Of a stretch of 64,000 bases of DNA, positions 1-8,136 are shown piece by piece. Both the position numbers and the translations under genes were made by a program. Source of the stretch: Methanomassiliicoccaceae archaeon COG_1 (lineage in GTDB: Archaea > Thermoplasmatota > Thermoplasmata > Methanomassiliicoccales > Methanomethylophilaceae). Numbering within the stretch: position 1 is the stretch's first letter; the number at the start of each line of letters is the position of its first letter. The notes under the pieces were generated by a model. It was not told where the DNA came from. It ran no database searches and saw only the letters and a program-made list of their open reading frames with translations. The stretch lies in assembly GCA_028561875.1 (NCBI GenBank), contig JAQQTI010000001.1:434001-498000 (forward strand), given 5' to 3'.

Positions 1-750
1 CTCGTCGGCGGCCGCACCGCCGGCCATGCCGTTCGCCAGCATCAGGCAGGTGTCGTTCGTGCTCTGGTCGCCGTCTACGGAGACCATGTTCACGGAGTTG
101 TCCAGCATCCTCTGGAAGGTCTCGTTGAACGCGGGGGTGAGCACCGCGTCGGTGGCGATCGTGGAGAGGGTGGTCCCGTGGAGCACCTTGAGATGCGGGG
201 AGATCATGCCGCTTCCTTTAGAGACCATTGAGATGTAAACGAGGGTCCCGTCGCCGAGGCGGACGCGCGCGGCGCACTCCTTCTTGATGGTGTCCGTGGT
301 CATGATCGCCTCGCAGTAGCGGCCGTCGCTCTCCCTGCCTACGTCGAGTTCCTTGGCTGCGCGGCCGATGCCGTATTGGATCTTGTGCATGTCCATGAAG
401 CGGCCGATGAGTCCGGTGGACATGACGCCCACCTCGCTCGGCCGCAGGCCCAACGCGCGGGCGACGATCTGCTGCATGGATTCAGCGTCCTCGTACCCTC
501 TGCGTCCAGTGAGGGCGTTGGCGTTCCCGCTGTTGATGACGATAGCGGAGAGCTTCGGGGAGTTCTGCGCCATCATTAACTGTACCGGGGCGGCTTTGAC
601 CTTGTTCGAGGTGAAGGCTTTGAACGCTGTCGCGGGCACCTCTGAGTAGAGAAGCGCCATGTCGAGCGCGCGGAACTTCACACCGCTGTGCACCCCCGCG
701 CAGCGGAAACCCTGTGGGGACGTTATGCCCCCGTCAATGATCTCTACCAT
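1..750 (-). CDS. argJ: Glutamate N-acetyltransferase / N-acetylglutamate synthase ArgJ (C-terminus beyond window)
   Basis: Transfers acetyl from N-acetylornithine to glutamate, the cyclic arginine-biosynthesis step. The 250 visible residues start at the ATG at 750, two bases after the argC stop, so the two genes form an operon. Visible family features are the N-terminal 'GVHSGVKFRALDMAL' region, 'VINSGNANALTG' near residues 71-82, 'STGLIG' near 111 and the KGSGMI...TTLSTIATDA segment near 168-192. In that segment Thr183 lies where the autocleavage nucleophile of the family is. The gene runs off the left edge, so the beta chain is incomplete. Further arginine genes probably follow outside the window. 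Confidence 0.93.
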   Translation of the reverse strand, partial: MVEIIDGGITSPQGFRCAGVHSGVKFRALDMALLYSEVPATAFKAFTSNKVKAAPVQLMMAQNSPKLSAIVINSGNANALTGRRGYEDAESMQQIVARALGLRPSEVGVMSTGLIGRFMDMHKIQYGIGRAAKELDVGRESDGRYCEAIMTTDTIKKECAARVRLGDGTLVYISMVSKGSGMISPHLKVLHGTTLSTIATDAVLTPAFNETFQRMLDNSVNMVSVDGDQSTNDTCLMLANGMAGGAAADE

Positions 751-752
751 CT

Positions 753-1772
753 TTACACCCCCAGTCCCGGGAAGTCGAGGCCGGTGGCCTCGTCCAGCCC
801 GAGCATCAGGTTCATGTTCTGCACGGCCTGGCCAGAGGCGCCCTTGACGAGGTTATCGAGGACGCCAAAGGCGACCGCCTTGTTTCCGAGCGCTGAGCAC
901 CCGACCTGCGCGTGGTTCGAACCTACTACGTCGCGGATTGATGGGTCTGGCACGTAATGCACGAAGCGCTCCGCCCCGTACTGTTTCGTGTAAACGCTGT
1001 CGACGTCCTCCTGTGAGGCGTCATTTTTGAATCTGAAGTAGCAGGACGAGACAATCCCGCGTACGATCGGTAAGAGATGGGGGACGAAAGCCACGTCCGT
1101 CTTGCCCCCGGCGAACATACCGACCGCCATGCCGATCTCGGGTTGGTGCCTGTGCGAGCCGATGCTGTACGGGATGACGGACTCCCCGCAAGTCGGGTGG
1201 TGCAGGCGCTGGGAGGGGTTCATCCCCGCTCCGGAGGTGCCACTCTTGCCGTCGACGAAGACGTCTTCGTACACCAGCCCGGACTTCATCAGCGGGGCTA
1301 TGGCGAGGATCGCCGAGGTGGCGTAGCAGCCCGGGTTGGCGACGAGGTCCGCTCCCTTGATGTCCTTGCGGAACAGTTCGGGAAGGCCAAATGTGGCCTT
1401 GGCGAGTCCCTCGGGGTCGGTGTGCTCCCTGCCATACCATTGCGCGTAGAGGGCGGGGTCCTTAAGGCGGTAGTCGCCAGAAAGGTCTACGCACTTGACA
1501 CCCTGTTCGCGCAGAGCCGGGACCTCTTCCATGGCGACGCCGTAGGGGGCGGCGACCAGAACCAAGTCGAGGTCTTTCGTGTCCGAGATCCTTCCTGTGA
1601 ACTCTATGTCGGTGTAACCTTTCAGGAAGCGGTGCACAGCGGAGACCTTCCTCCCCGCATTGCTGCGGCTGGTCAGTGCGGCGAGCTCCACGCACGGGTG
1701 CCTGCAAAGCAGGCGGGAGAGCTCGCCTCCCGTGTATCCGGTCCCGCCGATGATACCTATTCTGTACGACAT
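753..1772 (-). CDS. argC: N-acetyl-gamma-glutamyl-phosphate reductase ArgC
   Basis: NADPH-dependent reduction of N-acetylglutamyl phosphate in arginine biosynthesis. The protein has 339 residues, normal for the family. It opens with the nucleotide-binding IGIIGGTGYTGGEL motif (residues 5-18) and has the catalytic cysteine in VANPGCYAT (Cys149). A T-rich TATA-like element (TTTATTTT, complement of about 1799-1806) lies about 30 bp upstream of the ATG at 1772, consistent with a leaderless transcript. It is the first gene of an argC-argJ operon. Confidence 0.96.
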   Translation of the reverse strand: MSYRIGIIGGTGYTGGELSRLLCRHPCVELAALTSRSNAGRKVSAVHRFLKGYTDIEFTGRISDTKDLDLVLVAAPYGVAMEEVPALREQGVKCVDLSGDYRLKDPALYAQWYGREHTDPEGLAKATFGLPELFRKDIKGADLVANPGCYATSAILAIAPLMKSGLVYEDVFVDGKSGTSGAGMNPSQRLHHPTCGESVIPYSIGSHRHQPEIGMAVGMFAGGKTDVAFVPHLLPIVRGIVSSCYFRFKNDASQEDVDSVYTKQYGAERFVHYVPDPSIRDVVGSNHAQVGCSALGNKAVAFGVLDNLVKGASGQAVQNMNLMLGLDEATGLDFPGLGV

Positions 1773-1953
1773 TGGGCAACACCATTACAGGCATGGTCGA
1801 AAATAAACACCTTAAAAAAACTGATGTCTTATTTCAGACATGAACTGTCGGATGCGTTACGAAAGAGACGAGTATGACGGTTTTGCAACCCCTTATCTCA
1901 GGAGGGACAGGTCATTAGCCAGCATGGGTATAGAGGCCGATTCGTAGAAACAG

Positions 1954-1967
1954 GTCGGATATCCGAC
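1954..1967. repeat. Perfect 14-bp palindrome
   Basis: GTCGGATATCCGAC is its own reverse complement. It lies just downstream of the TAG-terminated 81-residue gene (minus strand). It could be a protein-binding site or an RNA stem at the operon's 3' end. No T-run follows, so a classical terminator is not shown. Confidence 0.4.
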
Positions 1968-1990
1968 AATCGGCGCAGTTTCTCCAGAAG

Positions 1991-2236
1991 CTAAGCCGCA
2001 TCCCTTATGCACTCGGCCCTGTCCGTCTGCGGGAGGTACATGACCTTCCCCTGCGGATACAGGGTGACCTCCCTCCCGTTCCATTCGAAAACTAGGTACA
2101 TGTCCCCCCCCTCCTTGATGATGCAGTCCTCCTTCTCGAGGATTTCCACGGCGCGGCCCATGTCTATGTCCATGGCGTCGACGGAGATCGCCATGAGGGC
2201 CTTCCCACCGCAGAGGCGGGATGTGGTGAACCTCAT
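1991..2236 (-). CDS. Conserved-looking hypothetical protein (81 aa) ending in TAG
   Basis: An 81-residue protein with no recognised family. It contains the acidic stretch AISVDAMDIDMGRAVEI and the C-terminal EVTLYPQGKVMYLP. The ATG at 2236 overlaps the TGA of the upstream kinase-like gene as ATGA, so the two are translationally coupled; archaeal UPF0200 kinases are sometimes paired with a small putative RNA-binding protein. The stop codon is TAG. If amber is sense here, the frame continues 30 more codons to a TGA at 1898-1900. Function is not assigned. Confidence 0.6.
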   Translation of the reverse strand: MRFTTSRLCGGKALMAISVDAMDIDMGRAVEILEKEDCIIKEGGDMYLVFEWNGREVTLYPQGKVMYLPQTDRAECIRDAA

Positions 2237-2760
2237 CTCAGGGACCCCACAAGCCCGGCGGACCTCCTGCGGAAATCCTCCAGGGACCCGGAGTTGTCTA
2301 TCATGAGGTCGCTCAGGGCGATGACCTCGCCGACGCCCCACGAGAGCTCGCGCGCATCTCTGGCCTCGAACTCTTCCACGCTGTGCGGCATATCCTCCCT
2401 CGCCCGCTTCACGAGCCTCTTGTACCTGACCGGGGGCGGTGCGTGCACCGCAACGATGACGGTGTCCCCCAATCCGCGGAACGCCCTCACCTCGTCCATG
2501 CTGCGGCAGCCGTCGACGATGTTCGGCCCGTCGCGCATCCTCTCTAAGGCGCGCCTCGCCCAGATGTCGGCCCCCTGCCTCTCCCTCTCCTTCCCGGCGA
2601 ACTCGCCCATCGAAAGGGTCCGGTCTACCGGGGACCTTCCTGAGTAGAACTCCCTGACCAGGTCCCCCATCCTAACGAACGGAACCCCTGTGGCCCGTCC
2701 GGCAGCCAGGAACTCTTCCTTGCCCGCACCGGGCATGCCGGTGACGACGATCACTCTCAT
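2233..2760 (-). CDS. UPF0200 / dephospho-CoA-kinase-like P-loop protein
   Basis: A 175-residue P-loop nucleotide kinase. It begins MRVIVVTGMPGAGKEEF, with a Walker A motif at residues 8-15, then SMGEFAGKERERQGADIWARR and VDGCRSMDEVRAF, which match the archaeal UPF0200 family. The substrate is not known from sequence. The ATG at 2760 overlaps the pyrI stop as ATGA, and its own stop overlaps the next start in the same way. This makes a tight pyrB-pyrI-kinase-81aa operon. Longer in-frame starts exist but lie inside pyrI and add no conserved sequence. Confidence 0.75.
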   Translation of the reverse strand: MRVIVVTGMPGAGKEEFLAAGRATGVPFVRMGDLVREFYSGRSPVDRTLSMGEFAGKERERQGADIWARRALERMRDGPNIVDGCRSMDEVRAFRGLGDTVIVAVHAPPPVRYKRLVKRAREDMPHSVEEFEARDARELSWGVGEVIALSDLMIDNSGSLEDFRRRSAGLVGSLR

Positions 2761-3242
2761 GGTCGGAGGAGGTTGTCGGAGACGTTCGTCAGGTCGCGGT
2801 CGCAGTAGATGCAGCGTAGGCGCGGAGGATTGCGGGCCTCGACTATGAACTTCGGCGTGACGGGCTCGCTCTTGTTGGTGATGCAGTTCGGGTTGCTGCA
2901 TCTCACCAGTCCGACGACGGAGTCGCCGAGTTTCACTGGCGTCTTCTCTGCCACGTAGTAGTCGCGTATGATGGAAATCGTCGCGTCGGGCGCTATGAGC
3001 GCAATCTTGCTCACGGACACGGCATCAAGTTCGCGGTCCTCGAGCTTCACGATGTCCTTCCACCTCTGCTCGTTGTGCGCGGTGCGCACGTGCATGCCGA
3101 TGCTGATTGACGAGTCGATGCTGTTTTCGTTCACGCCGAGAATCTTCAGCACGTTGAGGGCCTGTCCGTTGGCGATATGGTCTATCACCGTGCCGTTCCT
3201 TATTGGCGGTATCTTGATATCCTCTACCGGTCCTGCAGTCAT
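2757..3242 (-). CDS. pyrI: Aspartate carbamoyltransferase regulatory subunit PyrI
   Basis: Allosteric nucleotide-binding subunit of aspartate transcarbamoylase, 161 residues. The N-terminal nucleotide domain includes IRNGTVIDHIANGQAL. The C-terminal zinc domain carries four cysteines in a CSNPNC...CIYC pattern that binds Zn and contacts PyrB. The start overlaps the pyrB stop as ATGA, giving the standard pyrBI arrangement and balanced subunit synthesis. Confidence 0.97.
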   Translation of the reverse strand: MTAGPVEDIKIPPIRNGTVIDHIANGQALNVLKILGVNENSIDSSISIGMHVRTAHNEQRWKDIVKLEDRELDAVSVSKIALIAPDATISIIRDYYVAEKTPVKLGDSVVGLVRCSNPNCITNKSEPVTPKFIVEARNPPRLRCIYCDRDLTNVSDNLLRP

Positions 3243-4171
3243 TGCGGATCGCCTCCTAGTATCGCGCAGAGTATCGCCATCCTCACGGGCACTCCGTTGA
3301 AGGCCTGCTGGAAGTAGCGGGCGTGCGGGGTGGAGTCCACCTCCGTGGCAATCTCATTCACCCTCGGCAGGGGGTGCATGATGATCATGTCGTCCTTCGC
3401 GCTGCGTAGGATGGCGTTGTCAATCCGATAGGTATCGGCCACCTTCTTGTACTCGGCGGGATCCGGGAACCTTTCTTTCTGGATCCTGGTGACGTACAGC
3501 ACGTCGGCGTCACCGATGGCCTTCTCGAGGTCGGCGGTCTTCCTCGGGTCGCAACCCTTGCTCTTGACCCTGTCGACGATGTCCTGTGGCATCTGCAGGC
3601 TCTCCGGGGCGATGAGAGTGAGCTTGACGCCGAACATGGTTAGCGCCTGCGCCAGGGTGTGCACGGTGCGACCGTACTTCAGGTCGCCGACGAGGGCGAC
3701 GTCGAGCCCGTCTAGGGAGCCCTTTGCCTCTTTGATGGTGAAAAGGTCGAGCAGCATCTGCGTGGGATGGGACCCCGCCCCGTCGCCGGCGTTGATGACG
3801 GGGTTCTCCGACACGTCCGCGGCGAGCCTTGCTGCCCCCTCGTATGGGTGACGTAGGACGATGCAGTCGCAGTAGGCATCGACCATGCGGATGGTGTCGG
3901 CGAGGGTCTCGCCCTTGGCGATTGAGGTCATCGACATCTCGGAGACGTCGATGACATCCATGCCGAGCCTGTACGCCGCGCTCTCGAAGGAGAGCTTCGT
4001 GCGGGTGGAAGGCTCGAAGAACAGGTTTCCGAGTATCTTCCCGTCGAGAGGACGGTCGTTCTTCTCTCCCCTCGCATAAGGGACCATTTTCTTCGAGAGG
4101 TCGAGGATGTACTCGATCTGCTCTCTGCGGAGGTCGCGGATGGAGACCAGGTCCTTATCGTAGAAGTCCAT
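3239..4171 (-). CDS. pyrB: Aspartate carbamoyltransferase catalytic subunit PyrB
   Basis: Condenses carbamoyl phosphate and aspartate in pyrimidine synthesis. The carbamoyl-phosphate loop FFEPSTRTKLSFE (STRT at residues 55-58), HPTQMLLDLFTI and the MHPLPRVNEI motif are present. I place the start at the ATG at 4171 (310 residues), because the protein then begins MDFYDKDLVSIRDL as in homologues. A TATA element also lies 22-29 bp upstream. A longer frame back to 4231 adds 20 unconserved residues and would sit upstream of that promoter. Confidence 0.96.
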   Translation of the reverse strand: MDFYDKDLVSIRDLRREQIEYILDLSKKMVPYARGEKNDRPLDGKILGNLFFEPSTRTKLSFESAAYRLGMDVIDVSEMSMTSIAKGETLADTIRMVDAYCDCIVLRHPYEGAARLAADVSENPVINAGDGAGSHPTQMLLDLFTIKEAKGSLDGLDVALVGDLKYGRTVHTLAQALTMFGVKLTLIAPESLQMPQDIVDRVKSKGCDPRKTADLEKAIGDADVLYVTRIQKERFPDPAEYKKVADTYRIDNAILRSAKDDMIIMHPLPRVNEIATEVDSTPHARYFQQAFNGVPVRMAILCAILGGDPQ

Positions 4172-4192
4172 GGTGCGGTATAAGCCGAACTT

Positions 4193-4200
4193 AGCATAAA
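4193..4200 (-). promoter_or_regulatory. TATA box of the pyrBI operon
   Basis: TTTATGCT on the minus strand, 22-29 bp before the pyrB ATG. The spacing implies transcription starts at or near the start codon (leaderless), and it decides the pyrB start. Confidence 0.6.
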
Positions 4201-4763
4201 AGCGTGCGCGTGATCCCTGCCATTCAGACATCTAATCGTGATAAACGTCCAAGATCCATCTGCGAGACTGGCCCCGGACAGGTGCTCCCCGTTGCCAACA
4301 TTCTTGCGTCGTGCGTATTTTACCGTAATTGCTAGGCATCTCCTTGTTCGGCATTCCCTAGGGATTCCCCTGCCGGTCCCATAGTAGGACATTCTGAACG
4401 GCTACCTCCGGTCATCGACCCTGATTCGCATCGGGGAGGCATACCGCATCTGTTCCGCAACCCCCGGTGATATCACGGAAAGCTAATGCCGAGGCTTCGT
4501 GGGATTCAGATTCGCATGGTATCCTCCTACGACCGGTAAAATACCGGTGCGATGGGACTCGATCGCGTCTTCACATCCAACGGCGGGCCGGGGCATTAGA
4601 ACCACTTCCAGTAAGTGCCGCCCGCGTCCCGTCCTCGGAACCTACGTTCCTCCGACGTCGGCAAAGGAACCGTCCAAGGTCGGCGGGAGAGCCGTCTCCC
4701 GACGGCGTTTGCACGTGAACTGGGAAGTGACCGAATCCTATGAACGTCCCCGAGGACTGGTAA
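4201..4763. other. Non-coding gap between divergent pyrB and arcS
   Basis: About 560 bases with no convincing gene; the open frames are short and look like chance. A small perfect inverted repeat lies at 4532-4548 (ACCGGTA, AAA, TACCGGT). No tRNA fold or known RNA motif was recognised. Confidence 0.5.
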
Positions 4764-4770
4764 TTTATAG
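4764..4770 (+). promoter_or_regulatory. TATA box of arcS
   Basis: TTTATAG centred 27 bp before the ATG at 4794. It supports a leaderless start there rather than the in-frame codon at 4770. Confidence 0.55.
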
Positions 4771-4793
4771 TGCCCCCCGATAAAGGGATACCG

Positions 4794-6494
4794 ATGCTAG
4801 ACGTTGTCGCCAGGTCTCAGCGCGGGCGCATCTGCGAGTACAGGAACGCCAGCGGCGCGCTGCGGACGCCGTGCGTACTCCGTTCGGACGCCGAGGGTAC
4901 GAGCTGCGTCATCCTCAAGGAAGGGGGGCGTACCGTGCGCATCCTCGGATTGGAGGTCGCGGTCGACCCCCTCATAAAGACCTCCGCCGCCTCGGGAGTG
5001 TCCGTGCAACCCATGGCCAAAGGCAGCATCGCCGTTATGAGGCTGCCAGTCAGGGGTGACGAGATCCTCCCAGACGACGCGGAAGTCGTCATCGTGCCCA
5101 ACGCCTACGAGGTGAAGGACGACTTCCGCCGCCTCGTCGACCAGGTCATGAGAGCCAGGATGGCGGCGGGGTACGGGCGCCTGCTGGTCATGCTCGGCAT
5201 CGCCGATCCCGCGAACATTGCGCTACTGACGTACATGGGGGTGGACGCCTTCGACGACGGGTACCTTCGCGTCGCTGGCATAGGCGGCACGGCGCTCACC
5301 CCGGAGGGCAGTTACGCCGTCGGGGGCGACCAGTCCATGAGGAACGTCGAAGAGGCGGAAAGGGAGGTGGCCAAAGTGCGCGTGTTCGCGCAGGCCGGCA
5401 GGCTCAGGGAACTGGTCGACCAGCGCTCGTTCTCCTCCGCAGAGGGGGTGGCCGCCCTGCGCGTCTTCGACGCCGACTGCTATGATTACCAGGAGAAGTC
5501 CTTTCCTGTCAACGGGCCCCGGTTCTCCTGCAACACTGTGCAGTCTCTGTGCCGCCCGGACATAGTCCGCTACGAGAGGGCGATGCATGGAAGGTACTTT
5601 CCGCCGCGGCACAAGAAGATACTCCTCCTCCTGCCGTGCTCGGCGAAGAAGCCCTACCACGTCTCGAAATCGCATCGCCTGTTCGCCTCGGCGATCCACA
5701 CGGCGCAGCACGACACCCTCGTGCACGAGGTCGTCGTCACCTCCCCGCTCGGCATCGTGCCGAGGGAGCTCGACGTCTTTTACCCCGCGAACGCCTACGA
5801 CATCCCCGTCACCGGCGAGTGGAAGCCCGAGGAGAGGGAGAGGATCCGCCGTATGCTTGCCGACCTGGTCTCCAAGGGGAATTACGAGAGGGTGGTTTCC
5901 CACCTCGGAGAGGACGACGCTCTCGTAAAGGACATGTTCGAGGGCATATCCCGTACATCCGTCGGGGACCCTGTCTCACCAGTCTCCCTGAGGAATCTTG
6001 ACGGTGCCCTCCGCGCTGCCTCGGAGGGCATGGGCCGTGTCGACTACGGGGCCGACCGTGATGCTACGGCACGTGCGGCGATGGCCTTCCAGTTCGGACC
6101 GGAAGTCGCGGGCGTATTGATGGAGGGGGCGCGGGCCACAGGCAAGTACCCCTACTGGAAGGTCTTCTGCGAAGAGGGAGGGAGGAGGACGCAGATGTGC
6201 ATGATGTCCGCCGAGAGGGGAATGTTCTCCCTATCGCCCGAGGGGGCGCGCACCGCGGCGGAGCAGGGATACAACATCGTCGAGATTCAGTCCTTTGAAC
6301 TCAAGGGGAGTCTGTTCGCCGTCGGGGTGGACAGGGCGGACCACCGCATCAGAATTGGTGACGAGGCCGTCATCGTCAGTGGCGGGAAAGCCGTTGGGGT
6401 GGGCGTGGCCGAGATGTGCGGTGAGGAGATGGAGCAGGCCAGGCGTGGGGTGGCCGTGCGGGTGCGCCATAAATTCCGATGTTCTCGACATTAA
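4794..6494 (+). CDS. arcS: Archaeosine synthase ArcS (TgtA2)
   Basis: Modifies preQ0 at tRNA position 15 toward archaeosine, acting as the lysine-transfer subunit in archaea. The protein has 566 residues from the ATG at 4794. The diagnostic central block reads KILLLLPCSAKKPYHVSKSH, followed by TSPLGIVPRELDVFYPANAYDIP, as in the ArcS/DUF5591 family. The N-terminal part resembles a degenerate TGT-like domain. The last ~80 residues (GDEAVIVSGGKAVGVGVAEM) look like a PUA RNA-binding domain. The partner radical-SAM protein RaSEA is not in the window. Confidence 0.88.
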   Translation: MLDVVARSQRGRICEYRNASGALRTPCVLRSDAEGTSCVILKEGGRTVRILGLEVAVDPLIKTSAASGVSVQPMAKGSIAVMRLPVRGDEILPDDAEVVIVPNAYEVKDDFRRLVDQVMRARMAAGYGRLLVMLGIADPANIALLTYMGVDAFDDGYLRVAGIGGTALTPEGSYAVGGDQSMRNVEEAEREVAKVRVFAQAGRLRELVDQRSFSSAEGVAALRVFDADCYDYQEKSFPVNGPRFSCNTVQSLCRPDIVRYERAMHGRYFPPRHKKILLLLPCSAKKPYHVSKSHRLFASAIHTAQHDTLVHEVVVTSPLGIVPRELDVFYPANAYDIPVTGEWKPEERERIRRMLADLVSKGNYERVVSHLGEDDALVKDMFEGISRTSVGDPVSPVSLRNLDGALRAASEGMGRVDYGADRDATARAAMAFQFGPEVAGVLMEGARATGKYPYWKVFCEEGGRRTQMCMMSAERGMFSLSPEGARTAAEQGYNIVEIQSFELKGSLFAVGVDRADHRIRIGDEAVIVSGGKAVGVGVAEMCGEEMEQARRGVAVRVRHKFRCSRH

Positions 6495-6663
6495 CCTCCC
6501 CGATTTTCACTTTCGGTCACTTTCGGCGACCTCTCCTGGTCCTCCTTAAATACTCCGGCCTCGATGAAGTGAAACAGGGGGAAAAAGAGCATCCCCAACC
6601 GGCTCTACCCCAGAGGTCCGTGCCATCCCATCCCATTTTCAAGCGCGGACCTCTTCCTCTGGT

Positions 6664-7209
6664 TCATCTGTTCCTGCGGTCGGCGCGGTCGTGCAGGGCG
6701 AGGATGAGCAGGCACCCTCCGCAGAAGAGCGCGAGGCACGTACCGAGGCCGATGTCGTACCCCATCTCCTGAGCCCGGACGCCAAACATGACTGTGGTGC
6801 CGAGCACTATCGCGCAGAGGGGCATTATGTAGAAGCGGAGGCACTCTCCCGCCATCGACAGCACGGCGCAGAACACTCCGAGCACGGCTACGAAGAGGGG
6901 CATGGCGCAGACCGCCAACGAGCCCCTGCCCATGTCCGGCTGGTCGAGGACGACGTCCAGACCGGTGATGCCGGCCGGCCCCAGCCATTCCAAGAAAAAC
7001 GACAGAGCCAGCATTGCTGACACGATGCAGGTGAGGACGAGGAGGGCATCCTTGCCCGTGGCGTAGCCGGTCATCGACGCGCGTGCCTCTCCCTTCGCGG
7101 GTTGCTCCTGCTTCAGGGCGTCGGCCTCGCATCTGCGGATACGGTGCCCGCACTCGGTGCAGACCTTCGCGCCGTCCGGGATCATACAGCCGCACTTCGG
7201 GCAGAACAT
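6664..7209 (-). CDS. Zinc-ribbon membrane protein of unknown function
   Basis: A 181-residue protein. The N-terminal zinc ribbon (MFCPKCGCMIPDGAKVCTECG) has two CxxC pairs. It is followed by a charged linker and about four hydrophobic segments, for example LLVLTCIVSAMLALSFFLEWL. It looks like a small integral membrane protein with a cytosolic zinc finger. The upstream DUF368 stop lies at 7212-7214, so translation is coupled. An alternative ATG at 7221 would add four residues and overlap that stop. Function is unknown. Confidence 0.7.
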   Translation of the reverse strand: MFCPKCGCMIPDGAKVCTECGHRIRRCEADALKQEQPAKGEARASMTGYATGKDALLVLTCIVSAMLALSFFLEWLGPAGITGLDVVLDQPDMGRGSLAVCAMPLFVAVLGVFCAVLSMAGECLRFYIMPLCAIVLGTTVMFGVRAQEMGYDIGLGTCLALFCGGCLLILALHDRADRRNR

Positions 7210-7211
7210 GC

Positions 7212-8105
7212 TCACTCGCATGCTTTATCATCGTTTAAGGGATTCTGTCTCCCCAGCTTAACGAACCACAGTGCAACCATTGTTCCGGCGGTGAGGGCCA
7301 GCGCGCACCACGTGGCCCCGGCTAAGTCGGCGATATCCATCGCGGACGTGACGGAGAGGGTTACCAACGATCCGATGGTCAGGCCGAGGATGAGGAACCC
7401 CATCATGCGATGATGACGCTCAAGGGCGAGGTGCACGGCCTTCGAGAACCCGAGGGCACCGGCCACCAGGCCTATCACCAGGGGCACTAGCAGGTACATG
7501 TCCAGGTTCCCGACGGTGTCTGTGAACACCGTGAAAAGACCGAAAACGATGAGTATCGTGGAATGGCTGATGCCGGGCACGAGGGCGGAGATGGCGACGA
7601 CCATGCCGACGGTGAACATGACCAGCATGCCCATTCCGTTATGATGAACCGAGGCCTCGGCCTCGTCGCCGGAGACGATCTCGACGACGAGCAGCGAGAG
7701 CATGACCGCTAGGCCGATGGCCAGCGCAGCGATGTTGGCTTTCGTTGGCCTTTCGCGCTTCCCCGGCTCCGCCATTCTGTAGACGGCGGGGGTCTGCCCG
7801 AAAATCAGTCCGACGAACAGGAATTGCGCGGGCACGCGGTAGGCGTCGTCGTTCATGACGGAGGATAAGCCCCTAGAGATCATGATTACGCCGACGACCG
7901 CCCCCGCGGTCAGGAAGAGCAGGAACCAGAAGTCCCTCTTCACGTAGATGCGGAGGGTGGCGACGTCGCGTATGAGGCGCTCGTAGATTCCGAAGCAGAC
8001 CGCTACCACGGCGCCGCTGATTCCGGGCACCTGTGCCGATATGCCGATGAGCATGCCGACAAGGAATGCCTTCAGGTCGCGCGGGCGGCCCCGAGTCTGC
8101 TCCAT
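7212..8105 (-). CDS. DUF368 family membrane transporter
   Basis: A polytopic membrane protein of 297 residues. The repeated half motif is typical of DUF368: GMLIGISAQVPGISGAVVAV near the N-terminus and VAISALVPGISHSTILIVFG in the second half. Some DUF368 proteins are reported to translocate polyprenyl-phosphate lipid carriers; the substrate here is inferred only. The start at 8105 is chosen because a TATA element (complement of 8127-8134) lies about 26 bp upstream. The open frame extends further into the chelatase gene without homology. Confidence 0.82.
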   Translation of the reverse strand: MEQTRGRPRDLKAFLVGMLIGISAQVPGISGAVVAVCFGIYERLIRDVATLRIYVKRDFWFLLFLTAGAVVGVIMISRGLSSVMNDDAYRVPAQFLFVGLIFGQTPAVYRMAEPGKRERPTKANIAALAIGLAVMLSLLVVEIVSGDEAEASVHHNGMGMLVMFTVGMVVAISALVPGISHSTILIVFGLFTVFTDTVGNLDMYLLVPLVIGLVAGALGFSKAVHLALERHHRMMGFLILGLTIGSLVTLSVTSAMDIADLAGATWCALALTAGTMVALWFVKLGRQNPLNDDKACE

Positions 8106-8136
8106 ATGCGGGCCATCGGGTTGCGGTATATAATCC

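Noticed and set aside
4467-4783. Short frames upstream of arcS
   Set aside because: Two overlapping frames with no conserved sequence; the arcS TATA box lies within them.
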